From: Pseudomonadota bacterium
GTDB lineage: Bacteria; Pseudomonadota; Gammaproteobacteria; Xanthomonadales; Xanthomonadaceae
Direction of reading: 5' to 3'
DNA: 64,000 nucleotides
Assembly (NCBI GenBank): GCA_023419315.1
Contig: JAEZYE010000007.1
Location: 37,315 to 101,314 of the forward strand
Part shown: one piece after another, positions 42,902 through 52,247 of the stretch
Layout of the letters: each line of letters starts with the position of its first letter
How positions within the stretch are numbered: position 1 is the first letter of the stretch
The notes under the pieces: model-generated
The model's database searches: none
Seen by the model: the letters and a program-made list of their open reading frames with translations, nothing else
What the model was told of the DNA's origin: nothing
Made by a program: the position numbers and the translations under genes

Positions 42902-44149
42902 TCAACCGGGACGTCCGTCGGCGCGTGGATTGAGGTAGATCCAGCCCAGCCGGATCGCCCAGGGAGACAGCGCCAGCAACCAGCCGAAGGCGGCGATTGC
43001 CTGCCATGCCATCGAGTCGGGCGCCAACTCGGCAACGACGCGCGTCACCGCCACCAGTTGCAGGCTGTAGAACGCGAACCATGCGACTTTCGGCATCACC
43101 AGCGCACGGCCGGAGTGGCCTTGCGTCACCCGCGTCACCATCGCCACCAGCACGCTGCCGAAGAAGCCGATGAACATGGCGTGCATGGGCGCACGCCCGA
43201 GCATGAACTCGCCGGTGAGCAGGTAGAGCACGCTCTGGCCGGTGTAGAGCGCGAAGGTGATCGGCATCCACGCCATGCCCAGGAACAGCACGGACAGCAG
43301 GCCCGGCATGCGGCCGCGCGGCCACCATTTCCACAACGCGTAGCTGGTCAGGCCCAGCAGCACGGCGTCCGGCAGCCACAGCCAGATGTAGGCATGGAAC
43401 AGTTCCAGCGCCAGATGCACCAGCGCGGCGACCCAGACGGCGCCCAGCCAGCCCAGCGGACGCCACGCGCGATAGCCCGGCACCACGTTCGCGGCGAAGA
43501 ACGGAAACATGCGGTGCGCCACCGTCAGGTAGATCGGCAGCAGCAGGCCCATGCCGCCGATCTTGATGCTGGCGAAGGCGAACATCGCATTGCCGCCCAG
43601 CACGAACACCACGAACAGCAACAGGCCGATGTAGCCCAGTGAAAGCGCGGCGAAGCACGAACGCGAATGCCAGGTGCCGGCCTTGTCCTGCATCAGCAGG
43701 CGACCCAGCAGGAACAGCGCGGCGCTCCAGCCGGCCACCGCCATCCACAGTCCCACGGTGAAGGCGGCCTGCCAGCCGAGCGTCGACAGCAGGATCGCCA
43801 GCTGGCCGCCCATCAATCCCGCGCCCACCGGCAGGTAGCGCCAGCGCGGCAGTTCTTCCAGGCCCATCCAGCGCGGGAACACCGTCAACAGGAAGCCGAA
43901 CACGAAGCTCGGCAGCACGAGGTACTGCATCACGAAGGCGTGCAGCCAGCCGCCGTAGATCTGCGTTTCCGGCATCGTCCACAGACCCCATCGCGTGGCG
44001 ACGAGCCATGCGGTCCACCACAGCATCGCCAGCAGCAGATTGCCCGCGCCAATGAAGAACAGCAGCCGATGGGGCGCCTGCGCCAGTTGGCCGATCGAGG
44101 GCCTGGGCGGCACCGGGGCAGGGCGGGAATTCAGAGGAATCGTGCGCAT
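42902..44149 (-). CDS. nnrS: NnrS-family haem-copper membrane protein
   Basis: 415 residues, about 12 membrane helices. Family hallmarks: HRLLFFIGAGNLLLAMLWW, GWLHAFVMQYLVLPSFVFGFLLTVFPRW split over two helices, HRMFPFFAANVVPGYR and RAPMHAMFIGFFGSVLVAMVTRVTQGHSG. NnrS binds haem and copper and relieves NO stress. No Shine-Dalgarno sequence precedes the ATG at 44149, and the transcription start predicted from the FNR box coincides with it, so the mRNA may be leaderless. First gene of a five-gene NO-response operon. Confidence 0.92.
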   Translation of the reverse strand: MRTIPLNSRPAPVPPRPSIGQLAQAPHRLLFFIGAGNLLLAMLWWTAWLVATRWGLWTMPETQIYGGWLHAFVMQYLVLPSFVFGFLLTVFPRWMGLEELPRWRYLPVGAGLMGGQLAILLSTLGWQAAFTVGLWMAVAGWSAALFLLGRLLMQDKAGTWHSRSCFAALSLGYIGLLLFVVFVLGGNAMFAFASIKIGGMGLLLPIYLTVAHRMFPFFAANVVPGYRAWRPLGWLGAVWVAALVHLALELFHAYIWLWLPDAVLLGLTSYALWKWWPRGRMPGLLSVLFLGMAWMPITFALYTGQSVLYLLTGEFMLGRAPMHAMFIGFFGSVLVAMVTRVTQGHSGRALVMPKVAWFAFYSLQLVAVTRVVAELAPDSMAWQAIAAFGWLLALSPWAIRLGWIYLNPRADGRPG

Positions 44150-44183
44150 GGGTGCAGTGTGGGGGGGGAATTCCGGCGCTTCC

Positions 44184-44197
44184 TTGACCTGGATCAG
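44184..44197 (-). promoter_or_regulatory. FNR/ANR/DNR-type box before nnrS
   Basis: Plus strand TTGAC-CTGG-ATCAG, two mismatches from the consensus. It lies in the gap between divergent nnrS and tatA. A class II start would fall at the nnrS ATG itself. The -10 candidate there is poor; TAGGAT at 44249 for tatA would put the box near -70, a class I distance. Confidence 0.6.
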
Positions 44198-44323
44198 GAC
44201 TACGCCATTTCGTCCGTCACGACGCCGTGCAGGGGGAGGCGGACCGCGTAGGATCAATGCCGTCGCGATCCGGTCGTGCTGTGATCGCGCCACATCACGG
44301 GTTCATACACACAGAGGCAACAC

Positions 44324-44542
44324 ATGGGCGGTTTGAGCATCTGGCACTGGGTCATCGTTCTGATGGTGGTGCTGCTGGTTTTCGGCACCAAGCGCCTGCG
44401 CAACGTGGGCCAGGATCTGGGCGAAGCGATCAAGGGCTTCAAGCAGGGCATGCAGGACGACAAGGCGCCCGTCGCGCAACTCCGCGACGGCAGCCGCAAC
44501 GAGCACAGCGAACAGCGCGAGCAGGAACGCAGCGCGAACTGA
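44324..44542 (+). CDS. tatA: TatA/TatE-like twin-arginine translocase subunit
   Basis: 72 residues: N-terminal membrane helix (IWHWVIVLMVVLLV), hinge FGTKRLRNVG, amphipathic helix DLGEAIKGFKQGM and a charged tail. No tatB or tatC adjoins, so it is an extra, stand-alone TatA. NosZ in this window has a Tat signal, which suggests a dedicated role in exporting folded copper enzyme. GAGG before the ATG at 44324. Confidence 0.92.
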   Translation: MGGLSIWHWVIVLMVVLLVFGTKRLRNVGQDLGEAIKGFKQGMQDDKAPVAQLRDGSRNEHSEQREQERSAN

Positions 44543-44692
44543 GCACGCACGCGCCGGCGTTTCCGGACGGCGGCGCGATGCGAAGGAGAACCGCGTGATC
44601 CGGAACGCCGTGATCGCGCGCAATGCCCTGCATTGAATGGCTGCCGGGCAGCCGTGCCGGGCGTTCGGTCCGATGGATGTGCGCCGCGTGAA

Positions 44693-45799
44693 TCAGCAGT
44701 GCGGCGGATCGCCCGCCTGAGCGCCGGCCGGTGCGGTGGAAGGCAACTGGAAGTGGTAGCCGGCGCGCAGCTTGAGCCGTCGCTGCATGGTCGGCGTCGC
44801 CAGCAGGCGGCCGTCATGCGTCAGCAGCATCGCGCAACGCAGGCCCATGCGATGCGCCAGGACATCGAAGCGCTCCGGACCGGCGACCATCAGCGTCGTT
44901 CCCGCCATGTCCGCGAGCACGGGATCGTGGCTGATGATGGTGGCGGCCGCACTGCGCTGCTGTGGACGTCCGCGCGCGGTGTCGATGATGTGGCCTTCCG
45001 CCTTGCCGGGATCCGCGCGTCGCCGCTGGTAATCACCTGAAGACGACAGCGTTTCGCCATCCTGCAGCAGCACATGGCCGATGGCGCCATCCGGGCCACG
45101 CACGCCGACCTGCCAGGGCTGCCCGCGATCATCGCCAATGGCCATGATCAGGCCGCCGATATCCAGCAGTGCATTCTCGATGCGGCGCTGTTCCAGCATG
45201 CTGCGCAGCTGCTTGGCGGCGTAGCCTTCGGCCAGTGCATTCAGATCCAGCTGCACCAGCGGGTTGTCGCTGCGCACCTCGCCCTGCGCGCTGACGTGCA
45301 CGTTCTTCATCGTCGGCGGATTCGCCTGCAGCCGCGCGAGTTCATCGTCAGCGGGCGCGGCGGTGCGGACCGGGTACTCGCTGGTGTGGAAGCCCCAGGC
45401 GCGGATCAACTTGCCGGCGGCGGGGTTGAACAGGCCATCGCTCAGTGCGTGTCCGCGCTTGGCTTCGCGAACCAGGTTCGCCAGCGCCGGATCCACCTGT
45501 CGCGAATGGCCGGCGGCGAGATCCGCGTTGAGTGCGGTGAGATCGCTCGGTTCCCACGCATGCCAGCTGCGGTGATCCGCAGCCAGCTGCTGTCCCGCCT
45601 GCGCCAACGCCGCTTCCGCCTGCGCGGGGTCCAGCGCCAGCAGGCGAACCCGCGCATGCGTGCCGAACACGACGTATTCCGCCTCGAATTCCATCAACGG
45701 GCGCCACCACAGCAGCAGCGCCGTTGCGGTGACGCCCAGCAGCACCGCCAATCCCAGTGCGCGCAGCGCGATCGGTACGCGTCGCAGCATCGCGCGCAT
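44693..45799 (-). CDS. apbE: ApbE-family FAD:protein FMN transferase (NosX-like)
   Basis: 368 residues, one N-terminal membrane anchor (LRALGLAVLLGVTATALLLWW) and a periplasmic ApbE domain: TALNADLAAG, DGLFNPAAGKLIRAWGF, VQLDLNALAEGYAAKQL, ENALLDIGG and the late SHDPVLADMAGTTLMV. It attaches FMN through a phosphodiester to a Thr of target proteins; here the target is evidently NosR, which holds the motif SGATVT. Last gene of the nos operon. ATG 45799 or GTG 45802 may start it. Confidence 0.9.
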   Translation of the reverse strand: MRAMLRRVPIALRALGLAVLLGVTATALLLWWRPLMEFEAEYVVFGTHARVRLLALDPAQAEAALAQAGQQLAADHRSWHAWEPSDLTALNADLAAGHSRQVDPALANLVREAKRGHALSDGLFNPAAGKLIRAWGFHTSEYPVRTAAPADDELARLQANPPTMKNVHVSAQGEVRSDNPLVQLDLNALAEGYAAKQLRSMLEQRRIENALLDIGGLIMAIGDDRGQPWQVGVRGPDGAIGHVLLQDGETLSSSGDYQRRRADPGKAEGHIIDTARGRPQQRSAAATIISHDPVLADMAGTTLMVAGPERFDVLAHRMGLRCAMLLTHDGRLLATPTMQRRLKLRAGYHFQLPSTAPAGAQAGDPPHC

Positions 45800-45811
45800 C
45801 ACCGCCCCCGT

Positions 45812-46444
45812 TTACCAGTCGAACGACCGGCCCAGCGCATCGACGATGTGCTGGACGATCGCGGCCGGTTCGAGGTCCTTCGACAGCGCCAGCGGATCGG
45901 CGACGACGCTGCCGTCCGGCCGATGCAGGTGTGCGTGCGTATCGACGCCGGCATGCGCGACCGGCGCGGTATCGAGCCGCCAGCGCCGCTCACCGTGCTG
46001 CCATTCCACCGACCAGTGCTGGCTGGACACCACGCGCAGCAGCACGTCGACGCCATCGGCGCTGCGCAGGCCCAGTCCATCGGCGGGCAGCGAGAATTCC
46101 TGTTCGAAGTTGTCCGGCAGGTCCAGCGTGAGCGCGATGGCGTCCATCGGATGCGCGGACTCGGTGTTCTGTGTTTCGCCGACCGGATTCCGGCACCGCC
46201 AGTCCAACTGCACGCGCAGTGTTTCCAGCTGTTCACCGGACAGCTGCGAGGCCAGCCAGATCTCGTAGGCCGGGTGTTCGGCGACCTTGCCGTCGGCGAT
46301 GGCCGCAAGCAGCTCGTCGCTGTCTTCGAAGCCGATGTCGGTCAGCCACAGCTTGCGTTCCTCGCGCAGCGTGTACATGCGGCGCGAAAGGTCGGCCATT
46401 TCCATGACCGTGGTGGGCGCCAGCCCGGCGAAGAAAGGTTCCAT
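45812..46444 (-). CDS. Unknown protein in the nos operon (210 aa)
   Basis: Soluble, acidic, no signal peptide or membrane helix. N-terminal half helical (TTVMEMADLSRRMYTLREERKLW; GKVAEHPAYEIWLASQL), C-terminal half beta-rich with several Trp and His (WSVEWQHGERRWRLD; HAGVDTHAHLHRPDGSV), ending in a helix AAIVQHIVDALGRSFDW. Lies between nosL and apbE on the same strand with 45- and 12-base gaps, so it is likely co-expressed with N2O reductase maturation. I recognise no family. Confidence 0.75.
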   Translation of the reverse strand: MEPFFAGLAPTTVMEMADLSRRMYTLREERKLWLTDIGFEDSDELLAAIADGKVAEHPAYEIWLASQLSGEQLETLRVQLDWRCRNPVGETQNTESAHPMDAIALTLDLPDNFEQEFSLPADGLGLRSADGVDVLLRVVSSQHWSVEWQHGERRWRLDTAPVAHAGVDTHAHLHRPDGSVVADPLALSKDLEPAAIVQHIVDALGRSFDW

Positions 46445-46489
46445 GGTCGTCTCCTGGATGTCATCGACGGCCGTCAGGCCGCGCGGGGT

Positions 46490-47002
46490 TTACATGCCGC
46501 TGTCATGGTGGGCGCCGCCATCCAGGCTGACCTGGTCGGCGGTGATGTCGGCGAATGCGATGACCTTGCCGCCGTACTGGCCGGCGAAGGCTTCCGCATC
46601 GCTGCGCTGCGAGAAACTCGCGAGGGTCGGGCCCATGCTGCCTTCGCGGCTGGAGCCCTCGACGAAGAAGGCACTTTCCAGCGGGATCCACTGGCCCTTC
46701 GGCGCATCCCAGTTGGCTTTGGCCATGTCCTGGGTGAACGCGCCCTTGATCGCGCGCACCTGTTCCGGCGCGAGATAGATCGAAAGCAGTTCCTGCGTGT
46801 CGCAGAAGTAGTCGATGTGGCCGTCGGCGTACTGGATCTGGCCCTTGGGGCCGGGATAGTCGCCCAGCACCATGCCGTCGAGCGAGCAGTACGCACCCTC
46901 GGCCGGATCAATGGCACGCGTATCGCCGGCCGGCGCGGTGCATGCGGCCAGCACCAGGCACAGCGCGAGCGAGGCGTGCAGTCGGTGGCGGAACAGCTTC
47001 AT
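46490..47002 (-). CDS. nosL: NosL copper chaperone lipoprotein
   Basis: 170 residues with lipobox LVLAAC (Cys21). The metal site resembles the NosL Cys/Met cluster (AYCSLDGMVLGDY), and the later FCDTQELLSIYL and GSMGPTLASFSQRSDAEAFA segments are family-like. NosL delivers Cu(I) to apo-NosZ from the NosDFY transporter. The ATG at 47002 overlaps nosY by 4 bases. The His-rich C-terminus (GGAHHDSGM) could add copper affinity. Confidence 0.92.
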   Translation of the reverse strand: MKLFRHRLHASLALCLVLAACTAPAGDTRAIDPAEGAYCSLDGMVLGDYPGPKGQIQYADGHIDYFCDTQELLSIYLAPEQVRAIKGAFTQDMAKANWDAPKGQWIPLESAFFVEGSSREGSMGPTLASFSQRSDAEAFAGQYGGKVIAFADITADQVSLDGGAHHDSGM

Positions 47003-47823
47003 CGGAATCTCCACAAGGCAAGGCCCAGCGGTGCGGTGATCCAGCCCAGCATCACCGTGCACAGCAGGACGGGGTTGTTCCAGTGCTCGGGCAACAGCGT
47101 GCCGAGCCCGAACGTATTGCGCAGCGCGTCGCTGCCCATCACGTTGAGTACGCGGAACACGTCCGCGGGATTGAGCAGCAGCGCATACGGCGCCCACAGC
47201 GAGGAACCGCTGCCGGCCGATGCCACCAGCACGCCCAGCAGCGCCAGATCGAACACCAGCACGAAGGCGAACCAGATCGCGATCGCCGAACCGGACGCGC
47301 GTGCGCGGTCGCGGCTGATCACCGACACCAGCACGGCCAGGCTGAGGAACGAAAGGCCCAGCATGATCGCGCTGCCGACGAAACGGACGTACAGCCACGC
47401 CGCGGCCGCGTCGAAGGAATGGAACAGCGGCACCGCCGCCGCGCCAAAGCCGACGACGATCGCGATCGTCAATGCGGCGGCCAGTCCCACGTATTTGCCG
47501 AGCAGGACTTCGGCGCGCGTCACCGGCAAGGACAGCAGCAGATCCAGCGTGCCGCGCTCGCGCTCGCCGACGATGGCGTCGAAACCGAGCAGCAGTGCGA
47601 TCAGCGGAATCAGGTAGATCGCCAGGCTGGTCAGGCTGGCCACGGTGACGCCGATGCCGCGGAAGCCCACTTCACCCGACTGCGCGCCACCGAAATAGGC
47701 GATGAGCAGCGCGAACAGCGCAAACACCAGCGCCACGGCGAGCACCCAGCGATCCCGCAGGCGATCCCGCAGTTCCTTGCCGGCCACCGCACAGGCGAGG
47801 CCGAATTGCCAATCCGCGATCAT
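46999..47823 (-). CDS. nosY: NosY, ABC transporter permease
   Basis: 274 residues, six membrane helices, ABC-2 type. The cytoplasmic GFDAIVGERERGTLDLLLSLP coupling region is the hallmark of NosY. With NosF and NosD it forms the complex that supplies sulfur or copper for CuZ assembly in NosZ. Overlaps both neighbours by 4 bases. Confidence 0.94.
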   Translation of the reverse strand: MIADWQFGLACAVAGKELRDRLRDRWVLAVALVFALFALLIAYFGGAQSGEVGFRGIGVTVASLTSLAIYLIPLIALLLGFDAIVGERERGTLDLLLSLPVTRAEVLLGKYVGLAAALTIAIVVGFGAAAVPLFHSFDAAAAWLYVRFVGSAIMLGLSFLSLAVLVSVISRDRARASGSAIAIWFAFVLVFDLALLGVLVASAGSGSSLWAPYALLLNPADVFRVLNVMGSDALRNTFGLGTLLPEHWNNPVLLCTVMLGWITAPLGLALWRFR

Positions 47824-48779
47824 CCTCGCTCTCCCCAGCGCTGGTGATGCAGGTAGACGTCTTCGAGCGAGGGCTCCTGCAGAACATAGTCGGTCAACTG
47901 GTCGCCCAGCCCGCCCATCAGTTGCAGCAGCGCGCGGCGGCGACTGACCGGAACGAGGACTTCCAGCGACTGCGCGTCTTCATGACGCACGTCGAAGCCG
48001 GCATCGACGAGCAACGTGCGCACGCGTCGCAGCGCCGCTTCGTCCAGATGCAGCCGCGCACGCGCGGGCAGGCGCGCGCGTGCGGACAGTTCGCTGACGG
48101 TGCCCTGTGCGACGAGGCGACCGTTGGCGATGATCGCCAGCTGGTCCACGCGCGACTCGATCTCCGCCAGCAAGTGCGAGCTCAGCAGGATCGTCGTGCC
48201 TTCCGAACGCAACTGCACCAGCGTGTCGTAGAAGTCGTGCGTGGCAACCGGGTCCAGGCCATTGGTCGGCTCATCGAGGAACAGCAGGCGAGGGCGGCCG
48301 AGCAGCGCCTGCGCGAAACCCAGCCGCTGGCGCATGCCCTTGGAATAGCCGCGCACGTCGCGGTGCATGGCATCGGCCAGCCCGACGCGATCCAGCAGCG
48401 GCTCGCATTCGGCGATGTTCACGGACTTGAGCCGCGCGAAGAAGCGCATCGTTTCCAGCCCGCTCAGATGGTCGTACAGCGCCACGTTCTCCGGCAGGTA
48501 GCCGACCTGGCGGCGCAATGCGCGGAAGCCGCCGGCCCCGACTTCCTGACCGTTGAGCCGGATATGGCCGTGGCCGATCGGCAGGATGCCGAGCATCATC
48601 TTCATCAGCGTGCTCTTGCCCGCGCCGTTGTGTCCGATCAGGCCGAAAATCTGGCCCGATTCCACGCGCAGGTTGATTGCATCCACCGCGTGCACCGCGC
48701 CGTAGCTCTTGCTGACCTCCTCCAGCTCGATGGCCGTGGCGGCGGCATCGACAGTGGCGGTCGCCATCTCCAGGTTCAT
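47820..48779 (-). CDS. nosF: NosF, ABC transporter ATPase
   Basis: 319 residues with Walker A GHNGAGKST, Q-loop LPENVALYDHLSG, ABC signature YSKGMRQRLG, Walker B LLFLDEPTNGLDP and the switch His in SSHLLAE. It powers the NosDFY complex. Overlaps nosD by 4 bases. Confidence 0.95.
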   Translation of the reverse strand: MNLEMATATVDAAATAIELEEVSKSYGAVHAVDAINLRVESGQIFGLIGHNGAGKSTLMKMMLGILPIGHGHIRLNGQEVGAGGFRALRRQVGYLPENVALYDHLSGLETMRFFARLKSVNIAECEPLLDRVGLADAMHRDVRGYSKGMRQRLGFAQALLGRPRLLFLDEPTNGLDPVATHDFYDTLVQLRSEGTTILLSSHLLAEIESRVDQLAIIANGRLVAQGTVSELSARARLPARARLHLDEAALRRVRTLLVDAGFDVRHEDAQSLEVLVPVSRRRALLQLMGGLGDQLTDYVLQEPSLEDVYLHHQRWGERG

Positions 48780-50059
48780 GGGGGATCTCCGGATTCGGGG
48801 GAGGACAGCCAGCGCCGCCAGTCGGCGTGATGCGGTTGCATGGCCGGCGCTGCGTCGAGAATGGTGGGTACGCGAAGTACCGGGAACTGCCGCGAGATCA
48901 ATTTCAGGGTCTGCAGCGCCGGGCTGCTGTCGAGCAGCTTGACGAACGGATAGCGCGAAACAAGGCGATCGCCGACGTCGCTGGCTTCATACGGCGTGTC
49001 GCCGCGACCATCGCCGTCCTGGTCCCAGCCCAGGTAGTTGCTCCAGTAATTGCCGGCGCGCTTGCCCCATTCGACATCGCGACTGGCGACATAGCGCACC
49101 TGCTCGCCGTTGAGGACGAAGTCGTTGCCATCGACCGCGTTGTCGTAGGACCCGGCCCACAGGTGGATGCCGACCTGGTTGCCGACCAGCAGGTTGCCGC
49201 GCAGCGTGCTGTAGCTGACGTCGTAGATGAAGAAGCCGCGCGCGTTGTTGGCGGCGACATTGTTCTCGATCACCGAATCCTGCAACGTCCGCAGCATGAT
49301 GCCGTGATCGGTGTTGTTCCAGGTGCGGTTGCCGCGGGCGGTGATGTCGCGCACTTCCATCAGCGCGAGGCCGCCGACGTTGTTGTAGCTCGCGTTGTTC
49401 TCCCACAGGTTGTGGTAGGAGTTCATGTAGTGCGAGCCGTAGCGCACGTCGTGGATGCGGTTGCCCACGAATTCGGCGTGGTGCGAGACGTCCACGTAGA
49501 TGCCGTCGCGCGTGAAGCTGATGTGGTTCCGCGCGATGCGCGCACCTTGGGTGTTGTACAGCTGGATGCCGTTGCCGCGCTGGGAGGAGAACTTCTCGCG
49601 CATGCCGGTGATGAGGTTATCCTCCACCTTCACGTCGTTGGCTTTTTCGATCCACAGACCGAACAGCACATGGGCAAAGTCGCAACCGCGTACCTGCGCG
49701 CGGTGCGCGCCCGGCTGGATGTAGATGCCGGCATGCTGCTGGCCCAGGTCGTCGCCACTGTCGCGGACAATCAGGCCTTCGATGGTGACGTCCGGTGCGA
49801 CCACGCGGATGACGTCGCCTTCGCCGCCGCCGTCCAGCGTCGGCTTGCCGATGCCGCGCAACGTCAGCGGCTTCTCGATGCGCAGCGATTCATGGTAGAC
49901 GCCGCGTTCGATTTCGATCACGTCGCCTGCGCCGGCCTGCGCGATGGCGTCACCGATGCGTTCACCGGGACGCACGCGCAGCGTCGCCGCCGATGCCAGC
50001 ACCGGCATCAGCGCCAGCAGGCAGAGCAGGGCGCGCCGGTATCGGGTCGGAGGCTTCAT
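48776..50059 (-). CDS. nosD: NosD, periplasmic copper-processing beta-helix protein
   Basis: 427 residues; signal peptide (ALLCLLALMPVLASA), then a right-handed parallel beta-helix with the repeated G-I-x-V and N-x-x pattern (GNGIQLYNTQGARIARNHIS, and DHGIMLRTLQDSVIENNVA). The C-terminal NYWSNYLGWDQDGDGRGDTPY motif is typical of NosD. Receives copper from NosL and loads it into NosZ. The frame runs on to 50209 inside nosR; ATG 50059 gives the signal peptide. Confidence 0.95.
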   Translation of the reverse strand: MKPPTRYRRALLCLLALMPVLASAATLRVRPGERIGDAIAQAGAGDVIEIERGVYHESLRIEKPLTLRGIGKPTLDGGGEGDVIRVVAPDVTIEGLIVRDSGDDLGQQHAGIYIQPGAHRAQVRGCDFAHVLFGLWIEKANDVKVEDNLITGMREKFSSQRGNGIQLYNTQGARIARNHISFTRDGIYVDVSHHAEFVGNRIHDVRYGSHYMNSYHNLWENNASYNNVGGLALMEVRDITARGNRTWNNTDHGIMLRTLQDSVIENNVAANNARGFFIYDVSYSTLRGNLLVGNQVGIHLWAGSYDNAVDGNDFVLNGEQVRYVASRDVEWGKRAGNYWSNYLGWDQDGDGRGDTPYEASDVGDRLVSRYPFVKLLDSSPALQTLKLISRQFPVLRVPTILDAAPAMQPHHADWRRWLSSPESGDPP

Positions 50060-52227
50060 TCCACCAGTTCCAGTGGAATGAAGTGGCCGTCGCGACCGAC
50101 GGGCGTAAGCGGTTGGCCGAACTTGGCGCGGCGCTTGCGCTCCTGCGCCAGCGGCGGGCACGAATGGTCGTCGTAGTACAGCACCATGCAATCCAGGCAC
50201 TGCATGCACTCGGTCGGATCGATGCGCCCCTGCGGATCAATCGCCTGCGAACCGCAACCGTTCGCGCAGGCCTTGCACGTGGTGCATTCGGCCTTGCGCC
50301 ACAGGCCGAACAGGCGCCAGCGCGAAGGAATTGCCAGGCTCGCACCGAGCGGGCACAGGTACTTGCAGAACGGGCGTTCCATGAACAGCGACAGCGCAAG
50401 CAGCACGGCCCAGAACAGGATGAACGGCCACGCGCGCGTCCAGATCGGCACGAAGAACGTGCTCTTGAACGGCTCGACTTCCGCCAGGCGTTCGGCCAGC
50501 GCCATCGAATGGAACGAGGCCACCACCAGCACGGCCAGCACGATGTACTTGATCCAGCGCGCACGCATGTGCCAGCGATACGGCAGCTTGAACTGCCAGC
50601 GGGCCAGCCCGACCTTGCCCGCAGCCTTGTACAGCAGCTCGCTCAACGAGCCGTACGGGCACAGCCAGCCGCAGAACACGCCGCGGCCCCACAGCACGAT
50701 CGTGATGGCGATGAAGATCCAGAAGATGAAGATCAGCGGGTCGCTCAGGAACAGTTCCCAGCGCCAACCGTCGCGCAGCGCATGCAGCAATGTCAGCGCC
50801 TGCACGATGGACGGCTGCCCCAGCTCGGAGAAGCCGAGGAAGCCCACCGCCAGGATCCACACGGTGATATGCGGCCACAGGATGCGGCGCTTGTCGGTGC
50901 GGCGCGACTTCGCGGCCCAGCGGCGGTGCAGCGCGTAGAACACGAACACGAACGAGAGCAGCGCGACCATGCCGGCGATCGACCAGGCACGGGTCTTCCA
51001 CACGCGCACCCATGCCGGCGTTTTCGCTTCGACAAGCGGACGGCCGCCTTCCAGGTATTGGCCCGGCAACCAGTACTGTGCATCGAAGTTGGCGAAGTCG
51101 CGGTTGCCGGCATCGCTGCTGCGATGCGCCAGGAATGACAGCTTCCACGGATACGCGGCGGAGAACGAGTCGCTGCGCAGGATGAAGATCGCCGATTCGC
51201 GATAGGCAGGCGCACCTGCCGCACGTACGCCGTAGAGGTTGCGGTAGTCGGTGTCGCGGAAGTGATGGACGTCCACGTCCTGCGAGACCTGCAGGCGATC
51301 GTAGATGCCGCCGCGAACGAACGCCGAACCCTTGAACGAACTGGTGCCATCGCCGATCACGAACAGGGCATGTTCGCCGGGCTTCAGTTCCGACATCAGT
51401 TGCCGGTAGACCGCATCGCCAAGAATGCTGCGGCCGATGGCCGGTGCGTTGAGATAGCCGAACCACAAATCGATCAGCGGTTCGTCGCCTTTCTCGCCGA
51501 TCTGCGATTGGCTGACGCTGAGGCGCTGCACGCTGCCTTCGTTGACCAGCGTCGCCCAGTCGCGTGTTGAACCGTCGTCACCGATCAGGCGCGCCTGGGG
51601 ACGCGCGACGGCTTCGACCAGACCGACCTGCCGCGCCACCGCGAAGCTGCCGCGGCCGACCAGCTGGTTTTCCGCCATCACCGTCACTGTCGCGCCGCTG
51701 ATGACTTCCATCGAGACTTCATCGGCCTCGGCCTGGCCGAGCTCGAAACGCGAACCGGCGGGCTTGCCGAGATACTGGCGGACGTACTCGTCCAGACGCG
51801 ATTCGGGAATGCCCGCGAGCAGGATGGGTTCGCTGTGCTTGAGGATGCGCACGCCGCTGATGAGGCCCTTCGCATCCATGCCGACCAGCGTGACCATCGG
51901 CTTGCCGGAATAGCCGACGATGTCGGGCGCGACATCGCTGGAGAGGAAGACGTAACCCACCGTTTCCTCACGGCCGCCGGCGTCGCGCAGTCCGCGCACG
52001 AATGCGGGATTGCCTTCGCGCATGCCGAAGCGGGTGACCTGTGGCAATACGCTGGCGCAGGGCGCGTATCGACACAGGTCCGGATCGCTGAACATCGCTT
52101 GTGGCAGTTCGGCTTCATACGAGCCGGCCTGCGCCAGCCCCGTCCACAAGCAGAGGAACAGCGCGATCCATCCGAGCAGGCCACGACGAGTGGGAGCCGT
52201 GGATGGAGTTTTCTGTTGCGTTTCCAT
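50056..52227 (-). CDS. nosR: NosR, membrane iron-sulfur flavoprotein for N2O reduction
   Basis: 723 residues. A signal peptide (LLGWIALFLCLWTGLAQA) leads into a periplasmic FMN-binding domain with the flavinylation motif SGATVT (Thr180 the likely acceptor), followed by about six membrane helices with CGWLCPYGSL and CKYLCPLGAS polyferredoxin-like motifs and two C-terminal 4Fe-4S clusters (CTTCKACANGC; CMQCLDCM). NosR feeds electrons to NosZ and is needed for its activity. It starts 20 bases after the cytochrome c gene. Confidence 0.95.
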   Translation of the reverse strand: METQQKTPSTAPTRRGLLGWIALFLCLWTGLAQAGSYEAELPQAMFSDPDLCRYAPCASVLPQVTRFGMREGNPAFVRGLRDAGGREETVGYVFLSSDVAPDIVGYSGKPMVTLVGMDAKGLISGVRILKHSEPILLAGIPESRLDEYVRQYLGKPAGSRFELGQAEADEVSMEVISGATVTVMAENQLVGRGSFAVARQVGLVEAVARPQARLIGDDGSTRDWATLVNEGSVQRLSVSQSQIGEKGDEPLIDLWFGYLNAPAIGRSILGDAVYRQLMSELKPGEHALFVIGDGTSSFKGSAFVRGGIYDRLQVSQDVDVHHFRDTDYRNLYGVRAAGAPAYRESAIFILRSDSFSAAYPWKLSFLAHRSSDAGNRDFANFDAQYWLPGQYLEGGRPLVEAKTPAWVRVWKTRAWSIAGMVALLSFVFVFYALHRRWAAKSRRTDKRRILWPHITVWILAVGFLGFSELGQPSIVQALTLLHALRDGWRWELFLSDPLIFIFWIFIAITIVLWGRGVFCGWLCPYGSLSELLYKAAGKVGLARWQFKLPYRWHMRARWIKYIVLAVLVVASFHSMALAERLAEVEPFKSTFFVPIWTRAWPFILFWAVLLALSLFMERPFCKYLCPLGASLAIPSRWRLFGLWRKAECTTCKACANGCGSQAIDPQGRIDPTECMQCLDCMVLYYDDHSCPPLAQERKRRAKFGQPLTPVGRDGHFIPLELVE

Positions 52228-52247
52228 GACAGCGGATGCGTCTGCGA

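Noticed and set aside
48776..50209. Extended NosD start at 50209
   Set aside because: The extra 50 residues lie inside nosR and would bury the signal peptide that begins at ATG 50059.
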